The position numbers and the translations under genes are program-made. This document shows, in pieces, positions 51,008 to 58,836 of a DNA stretch of 64,000 bases. Each line of letters starts with the position of its first letter. Within the stretch, counting starts at the first letter, position 1. Origin of the DNA: Actinomadura atramentaria DSM 43919 (GTDB lineage Bacteria > Actinomycetota > Actinomycetes > Streptosporangiales > Streptosporangiaceae); the NCBI RefSeq assembly GCF_000381885.1, contig NZ_KB907210.1:506104-570103 (forward strand), written 5' to 3'. Under the pieces are notes generated by a model. That model was not told where the DNA came from. It saw only the letters and a program-made list of their open reading frames with translations, and made no database searches.

Positions 51008-51036
51008 CTCGCCGCGCGCGTCGCGCGCGCGGCGAG
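51008..51036. promoter_or_regulatory. 13-bp hairpin upstream of the XRE-TPR gene
   Basis: CTCGCCGCGCGCG (51008-51020) pairs perfectly with 51024-51036 around a TCG loop. It is in the 246-bp gap between divergent genes, 22 nt before the XRE gene start, and would lie in its 5' leader if transcription begins upstream. Three 9-bp repeats of GATCCGCC occur at about 51090-51116. Confidence 0.5.
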
Positions 51037-51232
51037 GAAGAAGTCGACTCGGTCGTCCAGTGTGCCGAGGTCCGGGCCCGTGGGCCGCCCGATCCGCCTG
51101 ATCCGCCCGATCCGGTACCGAAGCGTGCCCGACGGCCGCGCCGTCCACCGCCACCGCTCGCATTCGCACCACCGCAGGCTATAGCGGACGACCCCCGCCG
51201 CGCCCGCCCCGATCTCCTGCTGTACTGGCGCC

Positions 51233-51574
51233 ATGACCGTTTCGACGCACGTGCTCGACAGCCGGAGCGGGCGGCCCGCGGCGGGCCTGCCCGTCCGGCT
51301 GGATCGTTACGAGAACGACACCTGGGAGGCCGTGGCCGAGGGCGCGACCGGCGCGGACGGGCGGTGGAGCGCGTCCCCGGGCGACGCCGGGGGCGCGACG
51401 CCGCCGGGCACCTACCGCCTCCGGTTCGGCTCGGGCGCGTACTTCGCCGAGCGCGGCGAGCCGACGTTCTACCCGGAGATCGCGGTGCTCTTCGCCGCGC
51501 CCGACGACGGCGAGCACCACCACGTCCCGCTCTCGCTCGGCGCGTTCGGCTACTCGACGTACCGGGGCGGTTGA
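51233..51574 (+). CDS. 5-hydroxyisourate hydrolase
   Basis: A 113-residue transthyretin-related protein that hydrolyses 5-hydroxyisourate in uric acid breakdown. It has MTVSTHVLDSRSGRPAAGLP (catalytic His6 and the Arg), then GATGADGRWS, GTYRLRFGSGAYFAERGEPTFYPEIAV and HHHVPLSLGAFGYSTYRGG. The C-terminal Y-R-G-G replaces the more usual Y-R-G-S; the last residue varies in the family. The length is normal. No uricase, OHCU decarboxylase or allantoinase gene is in the window, so it stands apart from the rest of its pathway. The next gene is a purine permease, which fits the function. Confidence 0.93.
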   Translation: MTVSTHVLDSRSGRPAAGLPVRLDRYENDTWEAVAEGATGADGRWSASPGDAGGATPPGTYRLRFGSGAYFAERGEPTFYPEIAVLFAAPDDGEHHHVPLSLGAFGYSTYRGG

Positions 51575-51664
51575 CGTCCCCGCAGGTCACGGACGGGTTT
51601 CGGGATGATCACGGGAGCCGGGCCGGGCCGGGCGCCGGTTCGGTCCGCGCCCGGCGCGGGCAGT

Positions 51665-51670
51665 TAATGT
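51665..51670 (+). promoter_or_regulatory. -10 box of the NCS2 permease gene
   Basis: TAATGT lies 39 nt before the ATG at 51710. This gives the permease a separate promoter rather than simple co-transcription with the hydrolase gene. Confidence 0.4.
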
Positions 51671-51709
51671 GTGCCGGTCCGTTTTCCAGAGCCAGATTCG
51701 GAGTGCCCG

Positions 51710-53164
51710 ATGTCCCACCCCACCCCCGCGGCCGCGAAAGACCGTCCGCCGCCCGGCCGGCGCGGCCCGCTGGACCGGTTCTTCGAGCTGACCGGGCGCG
51801 GCACGACCGTCCCGCGCGAGCTGCGCGGCGGGGTCACCACGTTCTTCGCGATGGCGTACATCATCCTGCTGAACCCGATCATCCTGGGCGGGGCGAAGGA
51901 CGTCCACGGGGACGTGCTGTCGATCCCGCAGCTCACGACGATGACGGCGCTGTCGGCGGCGATCACCACGATCATCATGGGGCTCGTCGGGAACGTGCCG
52001 CTGGCGCTGGCGTCCGGGCTCGGCATCAACGCGGTGGTGGCGTTCCAGGCCGCGCCGCAGATGACGTGGGCGCAGGCGATGGGCTTGGTCGTCCTCGAGG
52101 GCGTCGTGATCGTGCTGCTGGCGGTCACCGGCGTCCGCGAACTGATCATGAACGCGATCCCGCTGGCGCTCAAGCACGCCATCGCGGTCGGCATCGGCGC
52201 GTTCATCGCGCTGGTCGGCATGGTGGACGGCGGGTTCATCTCGTCCAGCGCCGAGAGCCCGCCGCTGGCGCTGGGCCTGGGCGGGCGGCTGGCGAGCTGG
52301 CCGTCCGCGGTGTTCGTGCTGTCGCTGCTGCTGATGATCGTCCTGTACGTGCGGCGGGTGCCGGGCGCGATCCTGATCGGGATCGTGGTGTCCACGGTCG
52401 TCGCGGTGGTCGTCCAGAAGAACGCGTCGATCCCGGCGAAGGGGCCGGGCTCGTGGGGCGTGGTCGTCCCCGACCTGCCCGACCGCTACTTCGCCACGCC
52501 CGACTTCGGGCTGTTCGGCAAGGTGGACGTGTTCGGCGGGTTCGCCGAGGCGGGCGTGCTGACCGCGATCGTCGTGCTGTTCACGCTGGTGCTGTCCGGG
52601 TTCTTCGACGCGATGGGCACGATCCTCGGCGTCAGCGACGAGGCGGGCCTGGTGGACGAGAAGGGCCAGGTCCCCCGCCTCGGCCGCATCCTGTCGGTCG
52701 ACGGCCTGTCGGCCGCGCTCGGCGGCGTCACCAGCTCCTCGGCGAACACCGTGTTCGTCGAGTCCGCGGCCGGTGTCGGCGAGGGCGCGCGCACGGGCCT
52801 GGCGAACATCGCGACCGGCGCGCTGTTCACCGTGACGCTGTTCCTCACGCCGCTCGCGGCGGTCGTCCCCGCGCAGGCCGCCGCGCCCGCGCTGGTCGTC
52901 GTCGGCGCGCTGATGATGATGCGCGTCGCCAAGATCGACTGGAACGACCTCGGGTTCGCGATCCCCGCGTTCCTCACCGTCGTGGTGATGCCGTACACGT
53001 ACTCGATCACCAACGGCATCGGGGCCGGGATCGTCTCCTACACGCTGATCAAGGTCGCGCGCGGGAAGCCGCGCGAAGCGGGCTGGCTGCTGTGGATCGT
53101 GACGATCGTGTTCGTCCTCTACTTCGGTTTGAACGTCGTGGAAGAAGTCCTGGGCGTTAAATAG
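51710..53164 (+). CDS. NCS2 family purine permease (AzgA-like)
   Basis: A 484-residue inner-membrane transporter for guanine, hypoxanthine or related purines. The AzgA branch is shown by RGGVTTFFAMAYIILLNPIIL, LASGLGINAVVAFQ, LDEKGQVPRLGRILSVDGLSAALGGVTSSSANTVFVESAAGVGEGARTG, and FLTVVVMPYTYSITNGIGAGIVSY. The ESAAGVGEGARTG loop is a substrate-site signature. About twelve to fourteen helices are visible. ATG 51710 has GGAG 6 nt upstream; the longer frame (ATG 51671) overlaps the -10 region. It is followed by a hairpin terminator. Confidence 0.92.
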   Translation: MSHPTPAAAKDRPPPGRRGPLDRFFELTGRGTTVPRELRGGVTTFFAMAYIILLNPIILGGAKDVHGDVLSIPQLTTMTALSAAITTIIMGLVGNVPLALASGLGINAVVAFQAAPQMTWAQAMGLVVLEGVVIVLLAVTGVRELIMNAIPLALKHAIAVGIGAFIALVGMVDGGFISSSAESPPLALGLGGRLASWPSAVFVLSLLLMIVLYVRRVPGAILIGIVVSTVVAVVVQKNASIPAKGPGSWGVVVPDLPDRYFATPDFGLFGKVDVFGGFAEAGVLTAIVVLFTLVLSGFFDAMGTILGVSDEAGLVDEKGQVPRLGRILSVDGLSAALGGVTSSSANTVFVESAAGVGEGARTGLANIATGALFTVTLFLTPLAAVVPAQAAAPALVVVGALMMMRVAKIDWNDLGFAIPAFLTVVVMPYTYSITNGIGAGIVSYTLIKVARGKPREAGWLLWIVTIVFVLYFGLNVVEEVLGVK

Positions 53165-53183
53165 TGCCGAGATGAACTAGACA

Positions 53184-53212
53184 GAGGGCGGAGTCTCACG
53201 CTCGCCGCCCTC
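53184..53212 (+). terminator. Terminator of the purine permease gene
   Basis: GAGGGCGG (53184-53191) pairs with CCGCCCTC (53205-53212) around a 13-nt loop, 20 nt after the permease stop and just before the ribosome site of the next gene. Confidence 0.65.
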
Positions 53213-53234
53213 CTCCTCGGCGAAAGGCAGTGGT

Positions 53235-54410
53235 GTGGCGCCCGCGGACGAACCCCCCGAGCCAGCCGGACACGGGGTCCGCGGCCACGTCCTGCTGGCC
53301 GCCGACCGGTTCAAGGGCTCGCTGTCGGCCGCGGCGGTGACCCGGCACCTGGCGGTCGGGCTGCGGCGCGTCCGGCCCGGCCTGCCGGTGGTGGAGATGC
53401 CCGTCCCCGCGTCCGGGGACGGGCTCGCCGAGGCGGCGGTCGCGGCGGGCTGGCGGCGGGTGCCGGTGGAGGTCCGGGGGCCGACCGGGCGGCCGGTGAC
53501 GGCGTCGCTGGCGGTCGAGCGGGACACCGCCGTCGTCGACCTCGGGGAGGCGTGCGGGCCGCGGCTGCTGCCGGACGGGCGGCCGCGGCCGCTCACGGCG
53601 TCCAGCTTCGGCGCGGGGCAGCTCCTCGGGCACGCGGTGCGCGGCGGGGCGCGGCGGATCGTCCTCGGGCTCGGCGCGAGCGCCGCCCCGGACGGCGGGG
53701 CGGGGCTGGTCCAGGGCCTCGGCGGGCGGCTGCTGGACCCGCTCGGCCGCGAACTGCCGCCCGGCGGGGCCGCGCTGCGCAACCTGCACGCGCTGGACCT
53801 GCGCGGGCTTCCTGATCTGGCGCGGACGGAGCTGATCGTCGCGGGCACGGCCGCCGGGCCGCTGCTCGGCCGGTCCGGCGTCCCGGCGGCGGGCACCGAC
53901 GCGGGTTCCGGAGGCCGCGACGGCGTCCGGCTGCTGGACGCGGGCCTGCGCCGCTGGGCCGACCTCGCCGAGGCCGCCGCCCGGCGCACCGCCCGCGACC
54001 TGCCCGGCGCGGGCGCGGGCGGCGGCGCGGGCTTCGCCGCGCTGGCGCTGCTCGGCGCGGCCGTCCGGCCCGGCCCGGTGTTCCTGCTGGACCTGCTCGG
54101 GTTCGCCGAGCGGGCGCGCGGCGCGCGGCTCGTCATCACCGGCGAGGGCGCGCTGGACACCCGCACGCTGCGCGGCCGGACCCCGGCCGGGGTGGCGCGG
54201 TCGGCGGCGCGCGCCGGGACGCCCGTCGTGGCCGTCACCGGGCGGCGCGGCCTGACCGGCGAGCAGTTGCGCCGCAGCCGCATCCAGGCCGTCTACGCGC
54301 TCGCGGACATCGAGAAGGACGTCGAGCGCTCGATGCGCCGGGCGGGGCCGCTGCTGGAGCAGCTCACCGTCGCCATCGCGGACGAGTGGCTGCCCCTCGC
54401 CTCCCTGTGA
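53235..54410 (+). CDS. Glycerate kinase (GckA/GlxK family)
   Basis: A 391-residue kinase phosphorylating glycerate, probably at the 2- or 3-position. The conserved start HVLLAADRFKGSLSAAAVTRHL corresponds to APDSFKGSLSA in E. coli GlxK. MPVPASGDGLAEA, GARRIVLGLGASAAPDGGAG, GAGGGAGFAALALLGA and RLVITGEGALDTRTLRGRTPAGVA complete the signature. It would feed glycerate from glyoxylate or serine metabolism into glycolysis, which fits neighbours in purine/glyoxylate metabolism and alanine dehydrogenase. GTG 53235 has AAAGG 7 nt before it. The gene follows a terminator and is probably monocistronic. Confidence 0.92.
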   Translation: MAPADEPPEPAGHGVRGHVLLAADRFKGSLSAAAVTRHLAVGLRRVRPGLPVVEMPVPASGDGLAEAAVAAGWRRVPVEVRGPTGRPVTASLAVERDTAVVDLGEACGPRLLPDGRPRPLTASSFGAGQLLGHAVRGGARRIVLGLGASAAPDGGAGLVQGLGGRLLDPLGRELPPGGAALRNLHALDLRGLPDLARTELIVAGTAAGPLLGRSGVPAAGTDAGSGGRDGVRLLDAGLRRWADLAEAAARRTARDLPGAGAGGGAGFAALALLGAAVRPGPVFLLDLLGFAERARGARLVITGEGALDTRTLRGRTPAGVARSAARAGTPVVAVTGRRGLTGEQLRRSRIQAVYALADIEKDVERSMRRAGPLLEQLTVAIADEWLPLASL

Positions 54411-54485
54411 CCTGCGCCTCCGCGCCGTGACTGCCGCCCCCGGCGGCCGGGCATACACGGGGAGAGCCCGACCCGGGAGGTAGGC

Positions 54486-55604
54486 ATGAGGATCGGCGTT
54501 CCGCGCGAGATCAAGGACAACGAGTACCGGGTCGCGATCACCCCGGCGGGCGTCCACGAGCTGACCCGGCACGGCCACGAGGTGTTCGTGGAGCGGGGTG
54601 CGGGGACGGGCTCGGCGGTGCCCGACGCCGAGTTCGCCGACGCGGGCGCGAAGATCGTCGACGGCCCGGACGCGGCGTGGGGCGAGGCCGAGCTGGTGCT
54701 GAAGGTGAAGGAGCCCGTCCCCGCCGAGTACCACCGGATGGGGCGCGGGCAGACGCTGTTCACGTACCTGCACCTGGCCGCGTCGCGGGACTGCGCGGAC
54801 GCGCTGCTGGCGGCGGGCGTGACGGCGGTCGGGTACGAGACCGTCCAGCTCCCGAACGGCTCGCTGCCGCTGCTCGCGCCGATGTCGGAGGTCGCGGGGC
54901 GGCTCGCGGCGCAGGTCGGCGCGTACAACCTGATGAAGTTCAACGGCGGTCGCGGGGTGCTGCCGGGCGGGGTGCCGGGCGTCGCCCCGGCGCGCGTGAC
55001 GGTGATCGGCGGCGGCGTGGCCGGGCTGAACGCGGCGCGGATCGCCGCCGGGATGGGCGCGGACGTGACGGTGATGGACGTGGACGTCGACCGCCTCCGC
55101 GCCATCGACGCCGCGCACGGCGGCCGGATCAGGACGCTGGTCTCGACGGCGTACTCGGTCCGGCAGCAGGCCGTCGAGGCGGACCTGGTGGTCGGCGCGG
55201 TGCTGATCCCCGGCGCGCGGGCCCCGAAGCTGGTGTCGGGCGAGCTGGTCGCGCACATGAAGGAGGGGTCGGTGCTGGTGGACATCGCGATCGACCAGGG
55301 CGGCTGCTTCGAGGACTCGCGTCCGACGACGCACGCGGACCCGACGTACCGCGTCCACGGCTCGCTGTTCTACTGCGTGGCGAACATGCCGGGGTCGGTG
55401 CCGAACACGTCCACGTACGCGCTGACGAACGTGACGCTGCCGTACGCGCTGAAGATCGCCGCGCTCGGCTGGCGGGAGGCGATGCGCGCCGACCCGGCGC
55501 TCGCCCTCGGCCTGAACACGCACGCGGGACGGGTCGTGAACGGCCCGGTCGCCGAGGCGCACGGGCTGGAGCGCACGCCGCTGGAGGTCGTCCTGGCGTC
55601 CTGA
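54486..55604 (+). CDS. ald: Alanine dehydrogenase
   Basis: A 372-residue NAD-dependent enzyme interconverting L-alanine and pyruvate plus ammonia. MRIGVPREIKDNEYRVAITP is the family start, with the catalytic Lys in LVLKVKEP, His in LFTYLHLAASRDC, and the NAD-binding ARVTVIGGGVAGLNAARIA. Then come AIDQGGCFEDSRPTTHADPTY and VANMPGSVPNTSTYALTNVTLPYALKIA. It lets the cell use alanine as carbon and nitrogen source and can regenerate NAD+ when oxygen is low. GGGAGG lies 5-6 nt upstream of the ATG. It probably has its own promoter in the 75-bp gap. Confidence 0.97.
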   Translation: MRIGVPREIKDNEYRVAITPAGVHELTRHGHEVFVERGAGTGSAVPDAEFADAGAKIVDGPDAAWGEAELVLKVKEPVPAEYHRMGRGQTLFTYLHLAASRDCADALLAAGVTAVGYETVQLPNGSLPLLAPMSEVAGRLAAQVGAYNLMKFNGGRGVLPGGVPGVAPARVTVIGGGVAGLNAARIAAGMGADVTVMDVDVDRLRAIDAAHGGRIRTLVSTAYSVRQQAVEADLVVGAVLIPGARAPKLVSGELVAHMKEGSVLVDIAIDQGGCFEDSRPTTHADPTYRVHGSLFYCVANMPGSVPNTSTYALTNVTLPYALKIAALGWREAMRADPALALGLNTHAGRVVNGPVAEAHGLERTPLEVVLAS

Positions 55605-55607
55605 CCG

Positions 55608-55613
55608 TAAGGT
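55608..55613 (+). promoter_or_regulatory. -10 box of the histidine phosphatase gene
   Basis: TAAGGT is followed by 6 nt and the ATG at 55620, only a few bases after the ald stop codon. It implies a leaderless transcript independent of ald. Confidence 0.5.
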
Positions 55614-55619
55614 GGCCGC

Positions 55620-56210
55620 ATGGGCGAACTGATCCTTCTCCGGCACGGCGAGACCGAGTGGAGCCGGGCCAGGCGCCACACCGGCCGCACCGACCTGCCG
55701 CTCACCCCGCGCGGGGAGGAGCAGGCCCGCGCGCTGCGCGGCGCGGCGGCGCTGCGCGGGGCCGTGCGGGTGCTGTCGAGCCCGGCGGGGCGGGCGCTGC
55801 GGACGGCGGAGCTGGCCGGGCTGGCGGTGGACGCGGTCGATCCCGACCTCTGGGAGTGGGACTACGGCGGGTACGAGGGCATCACCAGCGCGGAGATCCG
55901 CGAGCGGCGGCCCGGCTGGTACCTGTGGGACGACGGCGTGGTCCCCGGCGACGCCGAGCACCCCGGCGAGAGCGTGGAGCAGGTCGGCAAGCGGGTGGAC
56001 GCCGTGCTGGACCGGTGCCGTCCGCTGCTGGCCTCGGGCGACGTCACGCTGGTCGCGCACGGGCACGTGCTGCGGGTGCTGACGGCCCGCTGGCTCGGGC
56101 TGGAGCCGTCGCTGGGCCGGCTGTTCGCGCTGGACACCGGGACGGTCTCGCGGCTCGGCGACGAGCACGGACGGCCGGTGATCGCGTCCTGGAACGTCCC
56201 GCCGGGCTGA
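55620..56210 (+). CDS. Histidine phosphatase (phosphoglycerate mutase-like)
   Basis: A 196-residue member of the branch 1 histidine phosphatase family. The catalytic phospho-His is in LILLRHGETEWSRARRHTGR, with the second Arg in VLSSPAGRALRTAEL and the second His in VTLVAHGHVLRVLTARWL. LWEWDYGGYEGITSAEI is typical of YhfR/GpmB-type phosphatases and not of the glycolytic mutase. The substrate is not predictable; sugar or nucleotide phosphates are common. TAAGGT lies 6 nt before the ATG, so this start is firm. It is followed by 98 nt with a candidate csoR promoter. Confidence 0.92.
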   Translation: MGELILLRHGETEWSRARRHTGRTDLPLTPRGEEQARALRGAAALRGAVRVLSSPAGRALRTAELAGLAVDAVDPDLWEWDYGGYEGITSAEIRERRPGWYLWDDGVVPGDAEHPGESVEQVGKRVDAVLDRCRPLLASGDVTLVAHGHVLRVLTARWLGLEPSLGRLFALDTGTVSRLGDEHGRPVIASWNVPPG

Positions 56211-56255
56211 CCGGCGGCGGTCTTCGCGATCGGCGGGAAACCGGGACGAGCCGCA

Positions 56256-56261
56256 TAGGAT
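56256..56261 (+). promoter_or_regulatory. -10 box of csoR
   Basis: TAGGAT lies 47 nt before the ATG of csoR, giving a leader of about 41 nt that contains the AGGA ribosome site. Confidence 0.4.
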
Positions 56262-56308
56262 GGCAGCGCGGGCCGCGCGCTCCGACCGGCACGATTGCGA
56301 GGACGACG

Positions 56309-56617
56309 ATGACCACCCCGAGCCCCGGCGAGACCCCGGTCCGCGGCTACACCGCGACCAAGGACCAGCTCCAGACGCGGCTGCGCCGGATCGAGGGGCA
56401 GGTGCGCGGGATCGAGCGCATGGTGGACGACGACCGGTACTGCATCGACATCCTCACCCAGATCTCCGCCGTGCAGGCCGCCCTCGACAAGGTCGCGCTG
56501 GGCCTGCTCGACGGGCACGTCCGGCACTGCGTCGCCGAGGGCGCCGAAGAGGGCAAGGGCGACGCGATGTCCACCGAGCTGATGGCGGCGGTCGGCCGCC
56601 TGATGCGGCGCGGCTAG
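56309..56617 (+). CDS. csoR: CsoR-family copper-sensing repressor
   Basis: A 102-residue all-helical regulator: DQLQTRLRRIEGQVRGIERMVDDDRYCIDILTQISAVQAALDKVALGLLDGHVRHCVAEG. The Cu(I) ligands of CsoR are present with exact spacing: Cys45, His70 and Cys74 (25 and 4 residues apart, as in M. tuberculosis CsoR Cys36, His61 and Cys65). It should release its operator when Cu(I) binds. No copper ATPase or chaperone gene is adjacent; the CopC and CopD-CtaG genes are 7 kb away. The ATG at 56309 gives the usual length. Its TAG stop shares the tetramer CTAG with the stop of the convergent MarR gene. Confidence 0.93.
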   Translation: MTTPSPGETPVRGYTATKDQLQTRLRRIEGQVRGIERMVDDDRYCIDILTQISAVQAALDKVALGLLDGHVRHCVAEGAEEGKGDAMSTELMAAVGRLMRRG

Positions 56618-57138
56618 GGAGCGCCGCAGCCCGTCTGGTCGTCCTGGGCTTCCTGTTCCTCGACCAGCAGCCGGAGGCCGCGCAGGAAGTGCTCGCGCTC
56701 GACGGGCGTGAGCGCGGCGAGCATCCGCCGCGCCGGGTCGAGCCGGGTGCGCAGGACCTCCTCGGCCTCGGCCCGCCACGGTTCCGCGATGCGCACGAGG
56801 GCGCGCCGCCGGTCCCGCTCGTCCACGCCGCGTTCGACGAGCCCCGCGCGCTGGAGTTCGCCGACGAGCTGGCTCGTGGTGGCCGCGCCGAGCCCGACCC
56901 GCGCCGCCAGCTCCCCCACGGCCGACGGCCCCGCTGTGATGAGCGTCATGAGGACGGGCATGTGCCGGGGCCCGAGGCCCGCCTCCTTCAGCCGGACGAC
57001 GAGTTTCGGCGGCCCGGTGCCGCCGTGACCAGGCTTCTTCAGCGCGCGCATGATGCGGCCGAGGAGCTGGATCAGCTCGACGGTGTCGTCGTCCACCCGG
57101 GGCGACCGAGCGGGGTCGGAAGGAGACTGCGCGCGCAT
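56614..57138 (-). CDS. MarR-family regulator of the efflux pump
   Basis: A 174-residue winged-helix regulator. Helix 1 and the dimer region read DDTVELIQLLGRIMRALKKP; the DNA-binding part is RHMPVLMTLITAGPSAVGEL, AARVGLGAATTSQLVGELQRAGLVERGVDERDRRRALVRI, with the wing DERDRRR. It is divergent from an EmrB-type exporter across 114 bp that hold two identical palindromes, so it likely represses both genes. The ATG at 57138 lies 3 nt from operator 1, so binding would block its own initiation. Ligand unknown; phenolic drugs are common for the family. Its stop overlaps the csoR stop in CTAG. Confidence 0.93.
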   Translation of the reverse strand: MRAQSPSDPARSPRVDDDTVELIQLLGRIMRALKKPGHGGTGPPKLVVRLKEAGLGPRHMPVLMTLITAGPSAVGELAARVGLGAATTSQLVGELQRAGLVERGVDERDRRRALVRIAEPWRAEAEEVLRTRLDPARRMLAALTPVEREHFLRGLRLLVEEQEAQDDQTGCGAP

Positions 57139-57141
57139 GGC

Positions 57142-57152
57142 TTGAAGTTCAA
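57142..57152. promoter_or_regulatory. MarR operator 1
   Basis: TTGAAGTTCAA is a perfect 11-bp palindrome (TTGAA-G-TTCAA) 3 nt upstream of the marR start codon. It abuts the candidate marR -10 TATGTT (minus strand, 57151-57156). Confidence 0.75.
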
Positions 57153-57179
57153 CATATTTCGTGGCCCACTGCCAATACC

Positions 57180-57190
57180 TTGAACTTCAA
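57180..57190. promoter_or_regulatory. MarR operator 2
   Basis: TTGAACTTCAA is the exact reverse complement of operator 1 and is centred 38 bp from it, 63-73 nt before the exporter start. It overlaps the candidate -10 TACCTT (57176-57181) of the exporter gene. Confidence 0.75.
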
Positions 57191-57252
57191 GGCATCTCCC
57201 CGCGGCCTCGTTCGGGGGACGAGGCCCGCCGACCTTTCCCAAGGGGGCTCCC

Positions 57253-58797
57253 ATGTCCGAAACCCCGTCCGCGGCGGCGCCGCCGGGACCGCCCGGCGCG
57301 TCGGACCGGCTGGACCGCGGCATCCTGGTGCTCGGGCTGGTGATCGTCTCCGGCACGATCATGGCGATTCTGGACACCACGATCGTCAACGTCGCGCTGA
57401 AGACGCTCGGCCACGACTTCAAGACCGACCTGTCCACGATCCAGTGGGTCGTCACCGGCTACATGCTCGCGCTCGGCACCGTCATCCCGCTGACCGGCTG
57501 GGCGGTGGACCGCTTCGGCGGGCGGCGCGTCTGGATGACGTCGATCGTCCTGTTCGTCGCCGGATCAGCGCTGTCGGGGGCGGCCTGGAACATCGAGTCG
57601 CTGATCGTCTTCCGCGTCCTGCAGGGGCTCGGCGGCGGCATGCTGATGCCGACCGGCATGGCGATCCTGTCGATGGCCGCCGGGCCGCGCCGGATGGGCC
57701 GCGTCATGAGCATCGTCGGCGTCCCGATGCTGCTCGGGCCGATCCTCGGCCCGGTCATCGGCGGCTGGCTCGTCGACAACGCCGACTGGCGGTGGATCTT
57801 CCTGGTGAACGTGCCGGTCGGCGCGCTGGCCCTGGCGCTCGCCTGGTGGCGCATCCCCGCCGGGGAGCCGCACGAGGGCCGCGCCGCGCTCGACCTGCGC
57901 GGCCTGGTGCTGCTGCCGCCCGCGTTCGCGCTGAGCATCTACGGCCTGTCGCAGGCCAACGCGCACGGCTTCGGCTCGCCCGACACCTACGGCTGGCTCG
58001 CGGCGGGCGCGGTGCTCATCGCGCTGTTCGTCGCGCACAGCCTCCAGCGGGGCGACCGGGCGCTGATCGACGTCCGGCTGTTCGCCGACCGCACGTTCGC
58101 GACCGCGTCCGTGGCGGTGCTGCTCGTCGGCGTCGCGCTGATCGGCTCGCTGCTCCTGCTGCCGCTCTACTACCAGACCGCGCGCGGCGAGACCGCGTTC
58201 GCCGCCGGGCTGCTGCTCGCGCCGCAGGGGCTCGGCGCGGCGCTGGCGATGCCGGTCGCCGGGCAGCTCACCGACCGGCTCGGCGCGGGCCGCGTCGTCC
58301 CGTTCGGGATCGTGCTGCTGACGCTCGGGACGATCGCGTTCACGCAGGTCTCCGCCGGGACGTCGTACTGGCTGCTGAGCGGCGCGCTGTTCGTCCGGGG
58401 CCTCGGCCTCGGCGCGACGATGATGCCGACGATGAGCTCCGCCATCGCGACGCTCCCGCAGCGCGCGGTCGCGCGGGCCACCAGCTCGCTGAACATCATC
58501 ATGCAGCTCGGCGGCTCGCTCGGCTCGGCGCTGCTGGCGGTGCTGCTGTCCCGGCAGATCGGCGACCGGCTGCCGCAGGCGTCCGGGTCGCACGGCGGGT
58601 TCGGCGACATCCCCGAGGCGGTGCGGGTCAAGGTCGCGCCGCTGCTGGCCGAGTCGTTCCACGCGCCGTTCTGGCTGGCGCTCGGGCTGACGGCGGCGCT
58701 GATCGTCCCGGCGCTGCTGCTGCCCCGGCGGGGCGCGCGGCACCTGCCGCACGAGCCCGCCGCCGAGCAGGTGCCGGAGGTCGCGCCGCACCTCTAG
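57253..58797 (+). CDS. EmrB/QacA-type MFS drug exporter (14 TM)
   Basis: A 514-residue DHA2-family exporter. Signatures are IMAILDTTIVNVALKTLG (motif D1), TGYMLALGTVIPLTGWAVDRFGGRRVWM (motif A), FRVLQGLGGGMLMP (motif B), GPILGPVIGGWLVDNADWRWIFLVNVPVG (motif C), and MPTMSSAIATLPQRAVARATSSLNIIMQLGGSLG in the second half. Fourteen helices are expected. It should use the proton gradient to expel drugs. ATG 57253 has AAGGGGG upstream. Control by the divergent MarR is indicated by the paired operators. Two 12-bp direct repeats, GGTCCGGCCCGT, follow the stop codon. Confidence 0.94.
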   Translation: MSETPSAAAPPGPPGASDRLDRGILVLGLVIVSGTIMAILDTTIVNVALKTLGHDFKTDLSTIQWVVTGYMLALGTVIPLTGWAVDRFGGRRVWMTSIVLFVAGSALSGAAWNIESLIVFRVLQGLGGGMLMPTGMAILSMAAGPRRMGRVMSIVGVPMLLGPILGPVIGGWLVDNADWRWIFLVNVPVGALALALAWWRIPAGEPHEGRAALDLRGLVLLPPAFALSIYGLSQANAHGFGSPDTYGWLAAGAVLIALFVAHSLQRGDRALIDVRLFADRTFATASVAVLLVGVALIGSLLLLPLYYQTARGETAFAAGLLLAPQGLGAALAMPVAGQLTDRLGAGRVVPFGIVLLTLGTIAFTQVSAGTSYWLLSGALFVRGLGLGATMMPTMSSAIATLPQRAVARATSSLNIIMQLGGSLGSALLAVLLSRQIGDRLPQASGSHGGFGDIPEAVRVKVAPLLAESFHAPFWLALGLTAALIVPALLLPRRGARHLPHEPAAEQVPEVAPHL

Positions 58798-58836
58798 CGG
58801 TCCGGCCCGTGGTCCGGCCCGTGGTAAAGCCCGCGG

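Noticed and set aside
58799..58822. Two 12-bp direct repeats GGTCCGGCCCGT after the EmrB-type exporter gene
   Set aside because: They are short, lie between convergent stops and form no clear hairpin; noted, but no function can be argued.
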